A DNA stretch of 33,131 bases from an uncultured Oscillospiraceae bacterium (GCA_947628315.1 CANQZJ010000022.1:1-33131); one strand, 5' to 3'; shown: positions 23,171 through 31,761, counted from the stretch's first letter. The notes: generated by a model from the letters alone, not told the origin. Numbers and translations are program-made.

Positions 23171-24169
23171 TTGAAATATTCTGCTTGCCCACTGTATGGA
23201 ATTCAATCAAAGAAGATACTAAAATATATTTTACATATTGAGAATTTAAATTTTTTTAGGCAGGATTATGTTGTTTCAATGATTAGCCCTTATGTAGATA
23301 GAAAGGGAAAGCCACGACTGATTGAAGCCCCACAAGCAGAATTAAAAGCAATACAAAAACGTATAAAAACATTATTAGGTAAGATTGAAGTTCCTGATAA
23401 TGTTTTTTCTGGTATTAAAGGAAGGTCGTATTCTGATAATGCTTGTTCCCATTTGGGGAAAAAACTTCGCAATTTATATAAAATTGATTTGACGGCCTTC
23501 TTTCCATCTATCAGCAGAGAAGCAGTTTATCGGTTTTTCTTGGAAGATTTATTATGTGCTCCTGATATTGCTGAGATATTAACAAACCTAACGACCATAG
23601 ACCTAAAAAAAGTGGATCAACAAAATCTATCGGGTATATACGATTTTCTAGAGAGCAAAGGTGTAAGGTGTTACAACCATTTAATTTCTGGAGCTCCAAC
23701 CAGTCAAATTCTTTCATATCTTGTTAATCACAAAATGTTCGATGAATTGCAAGTATTATCGGATAATAACGGCGTGATTATGACAATTTATGTCGATGAT
23801 GTAACATTTTCAAGTGAACATAAAATTTCATCAGATTTTAGAAAATCGGTATTGCTTCTTATTCAAAAGTATAACTATCAAGTATCTAGGAAGAAAGTAA
23901 AGGGTTATTCCAAAAAATATCCTAAATTAATAACCGGAGTCGTAATTGACAGTAATGGAAAGGCCGTCGTAAAAAACTCGCTTCGGAAAAAGATTATTGT
24001 TGAGTTTAAATTTCTCCATGATAATCCCACTGATTTAAGAAGTCGTCAGCGATTGCGTGGCCTTGTCACTGCCGCTAGGCAAGTTGATAAATCTGCTTAT
24101 CCAAATATTCGAAAATATGCATTTAAAGCCGTACTCCAAAGCGAACAGAGTAGCAAAGTTCGTGAGTAA
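23171..24169 (+). CDS. Retron reverse transcriptase
   Basis: A 332-residue reverse transcriptase. Motif A is KIDLTAFFPSI (104-114), the retron-specific NAxxH is NACSH (90-94), the GAPTSQILS segment (174-182) precedes the catalytic YVDD (207-210), and the VTG motif appears as ITG (254-256). There is no maturase or X/Zn domain, which excludes a group II intron enzyme. It should copy the upstream msr-msd RNA into branched msDNA. It begins at TTG (23171) behind GAGGTG (23155-23160). An ATG at 23164 is in another frame and closes after 25 codons. The gene is AT-rich compared with the chromosome, consistent with transfer. It is the last gene of the retron operon. Confidence 0.92.
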   Translation: MKYSACPLYGIQSKKILKYILHIENLNFFRQDYVVSMISPYVDRKGKPRLIEAPQAELKAIQKRIKTLLGKIEVPDNVFSGIKGRSYSDNACSHLGKKLRNLYKIDLTAFFPSISREAVYRFFLEDLLCAPDIAEILTNLTTIDLKKVDQQNLSGIYDFLESKGVRCYNHLISGAPTSQILSYLVNHKMFDELQVLSDNNGVIMTIYVDDVTFSSEHKISSDFRKSVLLLIQKYNYQVSRKKVKGYSKKYPKLITGVVIDSNGKAVVKNSLRKKIIVEFKFLHDNPTDLRSRQRLRGLVTAARQVDKSAYPNIRKYAFKAVLQSEQSSKVRE

Positions 24170-24379
24170 AGCTGAAATATTTGTTTCCATGATTAAATTC
24201 CTTGCCAGCAACCCTTAGCTTTGGTACTGCAGGCTGGTTGTGTCAAGAATCACGCACAGAGAGTCTACATTTCCACGGGGATGAGGCAACTGTCAATCGA
24301 GAATCCTTCAGCGCTGATCCATAATTCAAGTTGTTACTACTTTTTATCCTGCCATAGCACACTTCTGACAGTCAAGCAT

Positions 24380-24994
24380 CTATTGAAACCCCTCATCCAC
24401 AATCTCTGTATCGCAACAATCCACCAACTGGCGATACCGGAAACAGCTCTTGAAGTGGTCGTTGACCAGGCCCGCAGCCTGCAGATGAGCATAGACGGTG
24501 ACGCTGCCGATGAACTTTAACCCTCGCCGCTTCAGGTCTTTGGAGATGCGGTCAGACAGAGGGGTAACTGCCGGAATCAGGCCCTGATCGTGCCCCCGGT
24601 AGAGGAGCGTCTTGCCCCCGGTCCAGCTCCACAGATAGTCGGAAAAGGAGCCGAACTCCGCTCGGATCTGCTGGACGCACCGGGCGTTGTGGATGACCGC
24701 CTCGATCTTCCTGCGGGAGCGGATCACGCCGGGAACAGCCAGGATGCGCTCCACATCCTCTTCCCCGTAGGTGGCCACCTTGTCGAAGTCGAAGTTGTCA
24801 AAGCAGGCGCGGAAGATCTCCCGCTTTTTCAGCACCGTGTCCCAGCTGAGGCCGCACTGCATGACCTCCAGCATGAGGAACTCAAACTGCTTTCGGTCAT
24901 CGTGGACGGGCACGCCCCACTCTTCGTCGTGATAGCGCGTTTCCAGCTCATTGAGCAGACACCATGGGCAACGCTCCATCGCCGCGTTCTCCAT
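24380..24994 (-). CDS. tag: DNA-3-methyladenine glycosylase I
   Basis: A 204-residue base-excision repair enzyme that removes 3-methyladenine from DNA. The N-terminal 'MERCPWCLLNELETRYHDEEWGVP' block carries the Cys and Tyr/Trp residues of the Tag family (zinc ligands and base pocket). 'FEFLMLEVMQCGLSWDTVLKKR' and the HhH-like 'AVPGVIRSRRKIEAVIHNA' follow. A C-terminal 'KFIGSVTVYAHLQAAGLVNDH' ends the fold, with His near the end as zinc ligand. The length is typical. It starts 3 nt after the flavin reductase-like gene and shares its promoter. It seems intact and GC-rich like the core genome. Confidence 0.93.
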   Translation of the reverse strand: MENAAMERCPWCLLNELETRYHDEEWGVPVHDDRKQFEFLMLEVMQCGLSWDTVLKKREIFRACFDNFDFDKVATYGEEDVERILAVPGVIRSRRKIEAVIHNARCVQQIRAEFGSFSDYLWSWTGGKTLLYRGHDQGLIPAVTPLSDRISKDLKRRGLKFIGSVTVYAHLQAAGLVNDHFKSCFRYRQLVDCCDTEIVDEGFQ

Positions 24995-24997
24995 TGC

Positions 24998-25555
24998 TTA
25001 CCTCAACTTCAGCCCATCACCAAACGCATTACCCACCTTCTCGCCCAACACCAAGTAATCGTTGTTCACCGGGTCAAAGGTGATAGGCCGCAGCTTAGCT
25101 GGGTCGATCTTGCCGCCGGTCAGCACGCTCTCGTCGGCGCACACGTTGACGATCTCCCCCACCAGACGGCAGGTCTGCGGGTCGTAGCTGGTGAGCCTAC
25201 ACTCCAGCGCCATAGCCAGCTCGTCGATGAGTGGCGCGTCCACGAGCTCACTCTTGGTGGTATGGAAGCCGCACCGGGCCAGCTTGTCCGGCACATCGTT
25301 GCCCGACACCACGCCCACATAGTCGCACTCCACCACATGGGCGGCGTCCGCCATGCTGACGGTGAACGCCTTGCGGGCCAGGATGTCGCGGGTGGTCTTG
25401 TGGCCGGCGCTGATGCAGAAGGAGATCTCCTTGTCGTCGCTGATGCCGCCCCAGGCCGCGTTCATGGCGTTGGGAACGCCGTTTTCGTCGTAGGCGGCCA
25501 GAATGAACACCGGCTGAGGATAACAGATAGGCTTGGCTCCAAAGTTTTTACGCAT
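24998..25555 (-). CDS. Flavin reductase-like FMN-binding protein
   Basis: A 185-residue member of the flavin reductase/flavoredoxin family: 'KPICYPQPVFILAAYDENGVPNAMNAAWGG' (FMN-binding strand pair), 'SAGHKTTRDILARKAFTVSMAD' and a C-terminal 'NDYLVLGEKVG'. It binds FMN and may transfer electrons in anaerobic metabolism. I start it at the ATG at 25555, behind GGAGG; an upstream TTG at 25588 lies at or before the predicted transcript start. It is first in a two-gene operon with tag. A palindrome at its start site suggests a dedicated repressor, so the pair may answer a redox or alkylation signal; that is inference. Confidence 0.85.
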   Translation of the reverse strand: MRKNFGAKPICYPQPVFILAAYDENGVPNAMNAAWGGISDDKEISFCISAGHKTTRDILARKAFTVSMADAAHVVECDYVGVVSGNDVPDKLARCGFHTTKSELVDAPLIDELAMALECRLTSYDPQTCRLVGEIVNVCADESVLTGGKIDPAKLRPITFDPVNNDYLVLGEKVGNAFGDGLKLR

Positions 25556-25580
25556 GACAGGTACCTCCGATTTTTTACTG

Positions 25581-25600
25581 AATGTCAATTATATGACATT
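25581..25600. promoter_or_regulatory. Palindromic operator of the flavin reductase-tag operon
   Basis: AATGTCA-ATTATA-TGACATT is a perfect 7-6-7 inverted repeat that touches the -10 box and covers the expected transcript start. HxlR- or MarR-type repressors use sites of this form; the protein is not in the window. Confidence 0.75.
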
Positions 25601-25626
25601 ATACCCCAGATTCGATGAATGTGCAA
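25598..25626 (-). promoter_or_regulatory. Promoter of the flavin reductase-tag operon
   Basis: On the minus strand TTGCAC (25621-25626), 17-bp spacer, consensus TATAAT (25598-25603). Confidence 0.8.
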
Positions 25627-25691
25627 TCTTTCTCTGTCACGGATCGTCTTTTCTCTGATACGATATATGACGCTGCATCACCTTTTCAGAC

Positions 25692-25720
25692 TTGTAAATC
25701 TTCAGGAATTGCAGTATGCT
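25692..25720 (+). promoter_or_regulatory. Promoter of the VbhA-like antitoxin
   Basis: TTGTAA (25692-25697), 17-bp spacer, TATGCT (25715-25720), 20 bp before the ATG. Confidence 0.6.
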
Positions 25721-25740
25721 AATTCTATGGGGTGATCATA

Positions 25741-25920
25741 ATGGACAACACCTTTTCCCTGGAACTTATGCTGGATTCTGCTCTTGCCTCCACTAAGATG
25801 GAAGGTTTTAACGTGACTGAACAAACGCAGCAAGATTGCCTTCGCCTTTTGGAAGGCAGCGTTTCTGTCACTGAACTGGTGCAAGAGATAACCGCACGCC
25901 AACTGAAGAAGGCGGAATAA
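25741..25920 (+). CDS. VbhA-type anti-Fic antitoxin
   Basis: A 59-residue helical protein. The segment ALASTKMEGFNVTEQTQQDC contains the class-I anti-Fic motif [S/T]xxxE[G/N] as STKMEG, whose glutamate enters the Fic active site and blocks ATP binding. The following 'LLEGSVSVTELVQEITARQ' is the usual second half of VbhA-domain antitoxins. Its RBS is GGGGTGAT. Normally a Fic AMP-transferase gene follows at once. Here only 17 codons open before a stop and a terminator, so it appears to be an orphan. It could still protect against a Fic toxin encoded elsewhere or arriving by transfer. Confidence 0.75.
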   Translation: MDNTFSLELMLDSALASTKMEGFNVTEQTQQDCLRLLEGSVSVTELVQEITARQLKKAE

Positions 25921-25921
25921 C

Positions 25922-25975
25922 ATGGCATACAGCATCGATCCTACGTTCCTGAACTTACAATCTAACCGTTTATGA
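25922..25975 (+). pseudogene. Possible start of a lost Fic toxin
   Basis: One base after the antitoxin stop an ATG opens MAYSIDPTFLNLQSNRL and ends at TGA. The position is where the coupled toxin should begin. No HPFx(D/E)GN(G/K)R motif follows on any frame, so at most the first codons of a toxin remain. A chance micro-ORF is possible. Confidence 0.4.
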
Positions 25976-26004
25976 AAAAACGCGATTTGACAATCGCGTT
26001 TTTT
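25975..26004. terminator. Bidirectional terminator
   Basis: A perfect 13-bp stem AAAAAACGCGATT / AATCGCGTTTTTT with loop TGAC. Its A/T ends give a T run on both strands, so it can stop the antitoxin transcript and the convergent NTPase transcript. Confidence 0.9.
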
Positions 26005-26076
26005 CTTGCCTCAAAGGAGATGAAGATAGGCGGATTGAAGCACCTGATCAAACCACAACTAGCATATCCGCAAGAA

Positions 26077-27837
26077 TTATTCGCTTTCCGGTGTATTATA
26101 GTTCTGCTGTATGTTCTTCATCCGATCACAAAACATTTTGCTGGCCTTATGTTTTTCCTCTTGCTCCTGAATAAATTGCTGGTATGTCTCATGGAAATAT
26201 GTCATTGCCAATTTGTATGCATCTTTACAACAATAGTACTGGATTTCAGAAATGCTACCAATCGGTAATAACTGTTCGCTGCATAGAAGGTGTGCAAACG
26301 CTTCGGCCTTTTCTATTTCATGCCGGTTCTGCTTATTGCGCAGTACTGAGGAAATATCATCCATCAAATGCAGAACCTTACTGTAATCATTTTGAGTCAA
26401 CGCACTCTGCACTTGGCTAACAAGGAAATTTTCATAGATTATAATTTCTTGCTGTGCAAAATTTCTGATGAGTGTTTTTGTTCGGTCAGATTGAACATCA
26501 TCTAATAAAACTGAACTAACTAAGAAATCGGGTTTTCCTTTTTCTTCAAGGAGTTTTTTATATTCGTTTGGCAACTCATCACAGAGTAATTTTTCAATAT
26601 CATCTGCATCTACCTGCATAACTTCACACCAGATAAAAGCACTGTCTGCCTTTCTTACAAGATACGGAATTCCCTTATATTGACGGCCTAACAAATTAAT
26701 TCGGAGCTTTTCGATATATTTCAATACCTCTTCATCAGATTTATAATATGTCGGCTTATCATGGGAAATGTACTCATAATACACTGAAACAAAATCCGCC
26801 GTAACAAAATAGCCTTTTTTTAGATATTCAATTAGCGAAGATACAAATTTAGATGCCAATGAATCGAAAGACAAGTAGTTATAGCATATGCGGCTATGTT
26901 CATCCCGGTTAAATGCTTTATATGCTATATTATGGTAGCTATCTTCATCCTTCTTCTCGTTTTCCCATTGCTGATATTTCAACTCATAAATCTTCTCCGT
27001 GAGTTCAAAAACTACAGCATAACATGCAAGCCGCAGGCTTTTTAGAAAACCCTCATCCTGACATAGCTGACCCGCATCCGTTTTCAAACGATACAGTATA
27101 TCGGCATAGAAATTATTTGCTTTCTGCAAAGTGCGAAGATTATTGCTTCCGTGCTGGCGCATAAAAGAGAGCGCCATATTATTATCGGCTTGATTAGGGA
27201 AAAATTCAATGCTTTCGGATAATTCATCGACATAATATGTTCTGTTAATCAGCTTTTCGGAGTATTTATCCCAAATCGTTTTTGAATTTGGAGGCAACTG
27301 CTCTAGGTTCGCAATAAACAGTACTTTTATATTTTTCCTTTTTAGCAAAAGCGTTTCTACCGTTCCCAGCAGATCGTCAAGACAAATATTGTTATCATTG
27401 ATTCTTTCAAGATCGTCAAAAACAATCAAAAAGGGACTCTCTCCGTTATATGTTGAGAAAACTCTGTCTATCACTGTTTTTGGGGTAACTGTATGGCTGA
27501 AAAGCTGTCCAAAAGCAGAAATTGGTCCAAGGTCTACCTCTCCTATAATAGTCGGTAGTTTGAAAAGTGCATTTATAGGAACATTTTTATTTTTCACCTT
27601 GTGATTTTCACTTGCCTTTGCGCCGTCACAAATTTGAATTGCAAGTTGTAGCAACACTTCGTCAATTGAATTTGCACCAAATAAAGATACCATAGCGGAG
27701 GGGTGAATTTTCTTCAACGCTTTGTTGATTTGATAGGATTTTCCAATCCCCCAGGACCCGTCGATGAGGATACAATGATAGGGATTCTCTTTATCCACAA
27801 ATTGAATTAGCGTTTTCGGTATTTCACTTGCTATCAT
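26077..27837 (-). CDS. KAP-like P-loop NTPase
   Basis: A 586-residue AT-rich gene. Walker A is GSWGIGKS (27-34), Walker B is FLIVFDDLERI with Asp141-Asp142, and a sensor-like 'KVLFIANLEQLP' follows. This order fits KAP/STAND-like P-loop NTPases, a group common in bacterial defence. The C-terminal 350 residues are helical with no named domain; there is no strong TM segment. It lies 91 bp downstream of dndE on the same strand, with its own TATAAT. It may be an accessory or restriction component of the dnd system or a separate defence gene. It is not recognisably DptF, DptG or DptH by eye. Confidence 0.75.
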   Translation of the reverse strand: MIASEIPKTLIQFVDKENPYHCILIDGSWGIGKSYQINKALKKIHPSAMVSLFGANSIDEVLLQLAIQICDGAKASENHKVKNKNVPINALFKLPTIIGEVDLGPISAFGQLFSHTVTPKTVIDRVFSTYNGESPFLIVFDDLERINDNNICLDDLLGTVETLLLKRKNIKVLFIANLEQLPPNSKTIWDKYSEKLINRTYYVDELSESIEFFPNQADNNMALSFMRQHGSNNLRTLQKANNFYADILYRLKTDAGQLCQDEGFLKSLRLACYAVVFELTEKIYELKYQQWENEKKDEDSYHNIAYKAFNRDEHSRICYNYLSFDSLASKFVSSLIEYLKKGYFVTADFVSVYYEYISHDKPTYYKSDEEVLKYIEKLRINLLGRQYKGIPYLVRKADSAFIWCEVMQVDADDIEKLLCDELPNEYKKLLEEKGKPDFLVSSVLLDDVQSDRTKTLIRNFAQQEIIIYENFLVSQVQSALTQNDYSKVLHLMDDISSVLRNKQNRHEIEKAEAFAHLLCSEQLLPIGSISEIQYYCCKDAYKLAMTYFHETYQQFIQEQEEKHKASKMFCDRMKNIQQNYNTPESE

Positions 27838-27908
27838 TTTGTCACTTCCTTTTGCGCTATTGCTTCTCTTTAAGTTACAAAGAACATATGCAACTGCATA
27901 ATACCCAC

Positions 27909-27914
27909 ATTATA
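27909..27914 (-). promoter_or_regulatory. -10 box upstream of the KAP-like NTPase
   Basis: Consensus TATAAT on the minus strand, 71 bp before the ATG; no good -35 at the right spacing. Suggests some expression independent of dndBCDE. Confidence 0.4.
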
Positions 27915-27928
27915 ACACAACAACTTGC

Positions 27929-28306
27929 CTACAACCCAGTCTTAGAGTCCAGGAGTGCAAGCAAAAAATCCCCATTGTACTTAAACTCACTGTAAATCAG
28001 CTTCGCCCCGCGATCTAGATGTGCCTTGAGATACTTCTGGAAGTAGTCATCATCGCTGATGTGCTGCCCCTCAAACATCTCAATGAGCCCTTTGTAAAGG
28101 TCATCCCATTCGCCCGTGATTGTCTGCCGGTTGAGCTCTAACCCAAAGCTGTCTGTATTGAAATCAGTCGCGGTTAATGGTTCTCCGCTCTTAACAGACA
28201 TAGAAATAGAAAGCTTAGACAGGATAAACGGCGGGTAGTTTATACTGGCCGCAATCTCTTCAAAAAGATTCATCGTTTTCTTAGACGTCCTAATCTTGAA
28301 TACCAT
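27929..28306 (-). CDS. dndE: DNA phosphorothioation protein DndE
   Basis: A 125-residue small basic/helical protein matching DndE: 'FKIRTSKKTMNLFEEIAASI' at the N-terminus, 'FILSKLSISMSVKSGEP', and 'ELNRQTITGEWDDLYKGLIE' in the middle. In known systems DndE binds nicked DNA and works with DndC and DndD to put sulfur in the DNA backbone. It starts 2 nt after dndD and ends the dnd operon. Its C-terminal 'HLDRGAKLIYSEFKYNGDFL' is also conserved. Confidence 0.88.
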   Translation of the reverse strand: MVFKIRTSKKTMNLFEEIAASINYPPFILSKLSISMSVKSGEPLTATDFNTDSFGLELNRQTITGEWDDLYKGLIEMFEGQHISDDDYFQKYLKAHLDRGAKLIYSEFKYNGDFLLALLDSKTGL

Positions 28307-28308
28307 AT

Positions 28309-30396
28309 CTATACCTCAAAATAGGAATCTGTCAGCACCTTTGTCTTTTGGCTGCCGCTGTTCTCAAGCATATAAGTGGTTGCAATGTGGTCTTTCATAA
28401 TGGCAACGTGATCCGAGTCTATTTCCTCGTTGGTGGAAAGAATGAACACCTGCCCCTTGAGTCCACAGAAAAAGTGAAGTGAGATGTTTCTGCGATGCTC
28501 TGTGTCAATCCGGGCAAAAGGCGTATCAATCACAAAGGGAATCTCGTAATTGCAGAGCTGAACGAGGGAATGGTAAAGCGCCATAATGAAAATCTGTTTT
28601 TCGCCGTTGGAAAGGGAAGTTTTATCAATCTCAACCGGCAGCATTATTGGGCTCGTCGGCCGTGCCTTGCAGTATGCAATAATCCCCGAAATCTTATCTG
28701 TTTGGGCAAGGTGTTGTAACTCTCGCATACTGGCCTCTCCAATCACTTCAAACACTTGATCTATAGGAGCTGCCATTATAGACTTCGCTAGTTTTGCTGG
28801 GTCAAACGCCTCTGTCCTATAAATGTGAATATTGAAATTGTCATCGATATGGATATCGTCAATGAAGTGTGTCTTTCGCATCAGTTTGCGAATCTCTGTT
28901 CTAAAGAAGTCCTCTACTTTTTCGATTTGCCTTTGGTAAAGGACATCTTGGAGCTTGTCCAGCATCACAATCGCCCTGGCGGAGATGTCGCTGATAGACG
29001 CCTTTTTCAAATCCGCCATCAGCCTTGCTTGTGTCTGCGTCAGCTGAGCATCACACTGCTTTACAACTTCGGCCTGAGCCGTTACCTTCTGCTCTAAAGC
29101 CACTCGATCAGTCAGAAGCTGGCTTTTCTTTTCAAAAAGTTCCGCTCTCCGGCGCATATACTCTTGCACCGTAGCCACATTGCTAACCTCCAGCTCTTTC
29201 CTAGTCCGTCCAGACACGGCAATCGAGCGTTTGATTGCCCGCTTACACTTTGCAACTTTCTCCACATCGAAGTCTAGGATTTGGTTTACTTGAGCGAGCA
29301 GTGAGGCACTCTGTTCAAAAGACAGGTCGAGAATCTGCTCTGCCTCATTTCCAAACAGAATGAACGCCTGTTGCTTAATGCCCGTAATATCTGTTTCAAT
29401 CAGCTTGGTGACATCCAGAGTGTCCAGAACCTCGCAAAAATTTCGGTATTTCAGATTATTATTCTCACGTTCAATTTGGCGTTTTAGCCTATGCACCTGG
29501 TCTCGAATCATTAAAAAAGGGATTAGATCGTTTGCCCATTTTCGGAGCAGGACGTTCCAGTTGTCCCGTTTCTTTTCTTCTTCCTTGAGAATCGCCAGCT
29601 TCTTGTTCCATTCATCTTCAGTGATGCCGCCTTTCTGCGTATAATCCTTTTCTAAAATGGCAATATCGGCCTCACAGGTTCCGATATCATCGATACATGC
29701 ATTCAGCCGGTTCGTCAGATCCTGGAGAGAATGTCGAGCTGCATCGGCGGCATCTTTAGCCGCCAAATACTCGTCCAAAACAGCCGATGTTTTTTGCTCG
29801 CTGCCCTTTACCCGTTTGAAATTCCGCCGCATAATATCAAACGTATCATAGCCGCAAAGAGTAAGAAACGCCTCTTTGATCCGCTCGTTACTTCCTTCGT
29901 TCAAAAAAAAGTCTGCTATTTTCTCACCATCGAAGAAATACAGATTAAAAAGCTCTGGGGTGATTAGGGACAAGATATACTTTTCAAAGTCCGCAACTTC
30001 ATCCTCGGCGAGCGTTTTATCATTTTTCTCTACGCTATAAAATTCGGTCAGAGAGTCAGACAGCACCCAAGAACGGTGTAAGCGATAGATGTCCACTCCC
30101 CTGCCATTGCTGAGTTGGATCTCCATCTGGACATATGCATCCGTGGGACGGGTCATTTTTGCATTGTTGTTGATAAGTTTTGTGATAGCCCGCTTATAAT
30201 ACGAATTCGGGCTCTTGTACCCCATGCTGATGTATCCGTAGAGGCAAACTCGCATTGCGGTAAAAAGCGTAGTTTTTCCTGCACCGTTTTTCCCGCCAAC
30301 CAGGATAATACTCCGCTTATTTGTTACACAGGTATTAAAGCGTGCTTCTCCCTCATAGGAACCGAAGTTGTATAATTCTATGTTGTTAATTTTCAT
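28309..30396 (-). CDS. dndD: DNA phosphorothioation ATPase DndD
   Basis: A 695-residue SMC/Rad50-like ATPase. Walker A is GGKNGAGKT (34-42). A long coiled coil lies between about 180 and 510. The ABC-type signature is in 'LSNGEKQIFIMALYHSL' and Walker B in 'PFVIDTPFARIDTEHR' near the C-terminus. DndD supplies ATP hydrolysis and possibly DNA nicking or opening for sulfur insertion. It overlaps dndC by 11 nt and is followed 2 nt later by dndE. Confidence 0.93.
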   Translation of the reverse strand: MKINNIELYNFGSYEGEARFNTCVTNKRSIILVGGKNGAGKTTLFTAMRVCLYGYISMGYKSPNSYYKRAITKLINNNAKMTRPTDAYVQMEIQLSNGRGVDIYRLHRSWVLSDSLTEFYSVEKNDKTLAEDEVADFEKYILSLITPELFNLYFFDGEKIADFFLNEGSNERIKEAFLTLCGYDTFDIMRRNFKRVKGSEQKTSAVLDEYLAAKDAADAARHSLQDLTNRLNACIDDIGTCEADIAILEKDYTQKGGITEDEWNKKLAILKEEEKKRDNWNVLLRKWANDLIPFLMIRDQVHRLKRQIERENNNLKYRNFCEVLDTLDVTKLIETDITGIKQQAFILFGNEAEQILDLSFEQSASLLAQVNQILDFDVEKVAKCKRAIKRSIAVSGRTRKELEVSNVATVQEYMRRRAELFEKKSQLLTDRVALEQKVTAQAEVVKQCDAQLTQTQARLMADLKKASISDISARAIVMLDKLQDVLYQRQIEKVEDFFRTEIRKLMRKTHFIDDIHIDDNFNIHIYRTEAFDPAKLAKSIMAAPIDQVFEVIGEASMRELQHLAQTDKISGIIAYCKARPTSPIMLPVEIDKTSLSNGEKQIFIMALYHSLVQLCNYEIPFVIDTPFARIDTEHRRNISLHFFCGLKGQVFILSTNEEIDSDHVAIMKDHIATTYMLENSGSQKTKVLTDSYFEV

Positions 30397-31759
30397 TTCG
30401 CAGTCCCTTCTCGATGTTCTCGAAGTGAAGCCAGCCCTGGTTGATCACACGGTCAAAAGCTCTAGGAATCATAGAAGCGTTAGTATAATTCTTGTTTGCC
30501 TCAATCTCAATAATCAGCTTTGCAATCAACTCAAATTCTACGTCATTTTCTTTACAAAGCCGCCGGATCTCGGCAATAATATCGTCCGAGAACACAGGAA
30601 GTTTATAGTCATCCCATGGGAGTTGTTTTCCCTTAACTGAGGAATATATCTCTACTAAAGACCGCCGGGATAAATCGCCCTCATTATCCCAAAGTAGGTC
30701 GATCTGTTTCAGCTCATCCATCGTAATCAAGGAGAAACCCGTTTCTTCCTCCAGCTGCAGGAGCCGTCTTAACATCTCCTTACGTGTTTCCATTGTGAAC
30801 GGTCCCTGTCCAATCGTTCCATCTGGTTTCCGGTACACGCTACCGTTTCGCCGCTTATACTCTCGCGCATTTGGGTCAGAGCGAAGATTCATCAGCCAGT
30901 TTCTAAAATTGCGAAGTGGTACCAACCAAGTTTCGCCTCGGTCAATAAAGGCCTGGAGGGATTTGTCTTCTTTCACCATCGTGCAAATCCAGCACCCAAA
31001 GCGAGAATTGCCCGTCACTGGTATTTTCTCTTTATCAATCTCTCCGATTACACTCTGCTCTTCACCCAAGTTTTCCCCCTGATAAAGTGAGTAAAGGTAC
31101 TTGTTATCAGATCCCCAGGGAGACAGGCCATCACCCTTCAGCAAGAATTTCCAGACCTTCTCATTTGGAATCTCGGTCAACGGATTGTAGATGTAGGCAT
31201 TTTTGATGTCATTGTGAGGGACCAAAAGTTTTCCCTCAATTTCACGTGCACGGATATTGTTAGCCCTGTAGGTGCTTTCCGCCTTGCGGACACCTAGTAG
31301 TAGTATTACCTCGCCATTGTTCCTGATGGTCTCATAGGTATAGGCATTCATCGGTTGAATTTTCAGCCGATCCGTACACCACCGAAACCCTGGAGGTTCC
31401 GGCGTGGGGTACCCTAGCCCGATTACCTTGCACCAAAAGGTATCTTCCACCTTTGGATAGATTATATCGGATTGGATTCGTAACTCCTTGCCGTTTTTGC
31501 CGATTAGATCGGACATTTTGTGCATATATTCCCGAACAATCGGGTTTTCTACCATCGTGTCGGATGTTACGATGTAGACGGTCTTGTTTCTCTTGTCTGG
31601 GGAGAGCCGTTGAAGCATTTCCACCACAAGACAGCAGAGGAGAGTCGAGTCCTTACCTCCGCTAAAGCCAATCATCCACGGGCGCTGGTCGTGCTGATAT
31701 ACGAGCGACATTTCTTGTATAATGTTTTCAAAGACCTCAAATTCGCCTGTGTATCCCAT
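30386..31759 (-). CDS. dndC: DNA phosphorothioation protein DndC (PAPS reductase-like)
   Basis: A 457-residue adenylating sulfurtransferase-like enzyme. The PP-loop SGGKDS is at 33-38. Iron-sulfur ligands are visible as Cys128 in GFRWCTDRL and Cys256/Cys259 in FGCWIC. 'VYIVTSDTMVENPIV' and 'LLLGVRKAEST' are family blocks. DndC passes sulfur, received from a cysteine desulfurase, to DNA with ATP. No dndA lies in the window, so a housekeeping IscS-type enzyme may serve. It starts 2 nt after dndB. Confidence 0.93.
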   Translation of the reverse strand: MGYTGEFEVFENIIQEMSLVYQHDQRPWMIGFSGGKDSTLLCCLVVEMLQRLSPDKRNKTVYIVTSDTMVENPIVREYMHKMSDLIGKNGKELRIQSDIIYPKVEDTFWCKVIGLGYPTPEPPGFRWCTDRLKIQPMNAYTYETIRNNGEVILLLGVRKAESTYRANNIRAREIEGKLLVPHNDIKNAYIYNPLTEIPNEKVWKFLLKGDGLSPWGSDNKYLYSLYQGENLGEEQSVIGEIDKEKIPVTGNSRFGCWICTMVKEDKSLQAFIDRGETWLVPLRNFRNWLMNLRSDPNAREYKRRNGSVYRKPDGTIGQGPFTMETRKEMLRRLLQLEEETGFSLITMDELKQIDLLWDNEGDLSRRSLVEIYSSVKGKQLPWDDYKLPVFSDDIIAEIRRLCKENDVEFELIAKLIIEIEANKNYTNASMIPRAFDRVINQGWLHFENIEKGLRNEN

Positions 31760-31761
31760 GT

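Noticed and set aside
23164..23241. ATG with a good RBS just before the retron RT
   Set aside because: It is out of frame with the RT and stops after about 25 codons; the conserved N-terminal RT residues (PLYGIQSKK) lie in the TTG frame.
23171..24169. Group II intron or diversity-generating retroelement RT
   Set aside because: No maturase domain, no domain V-like RNA, no template/variable repeats; NAxxH and ITG motifs plus the upstream RNA favour a retron.
24170..24379. Possible gene fragment between the RT and tag
   Set aside because: A short minus-strand frame reads GSALKDSRLTVASSPWKCRL, but it has no start, RBS or family I can support.
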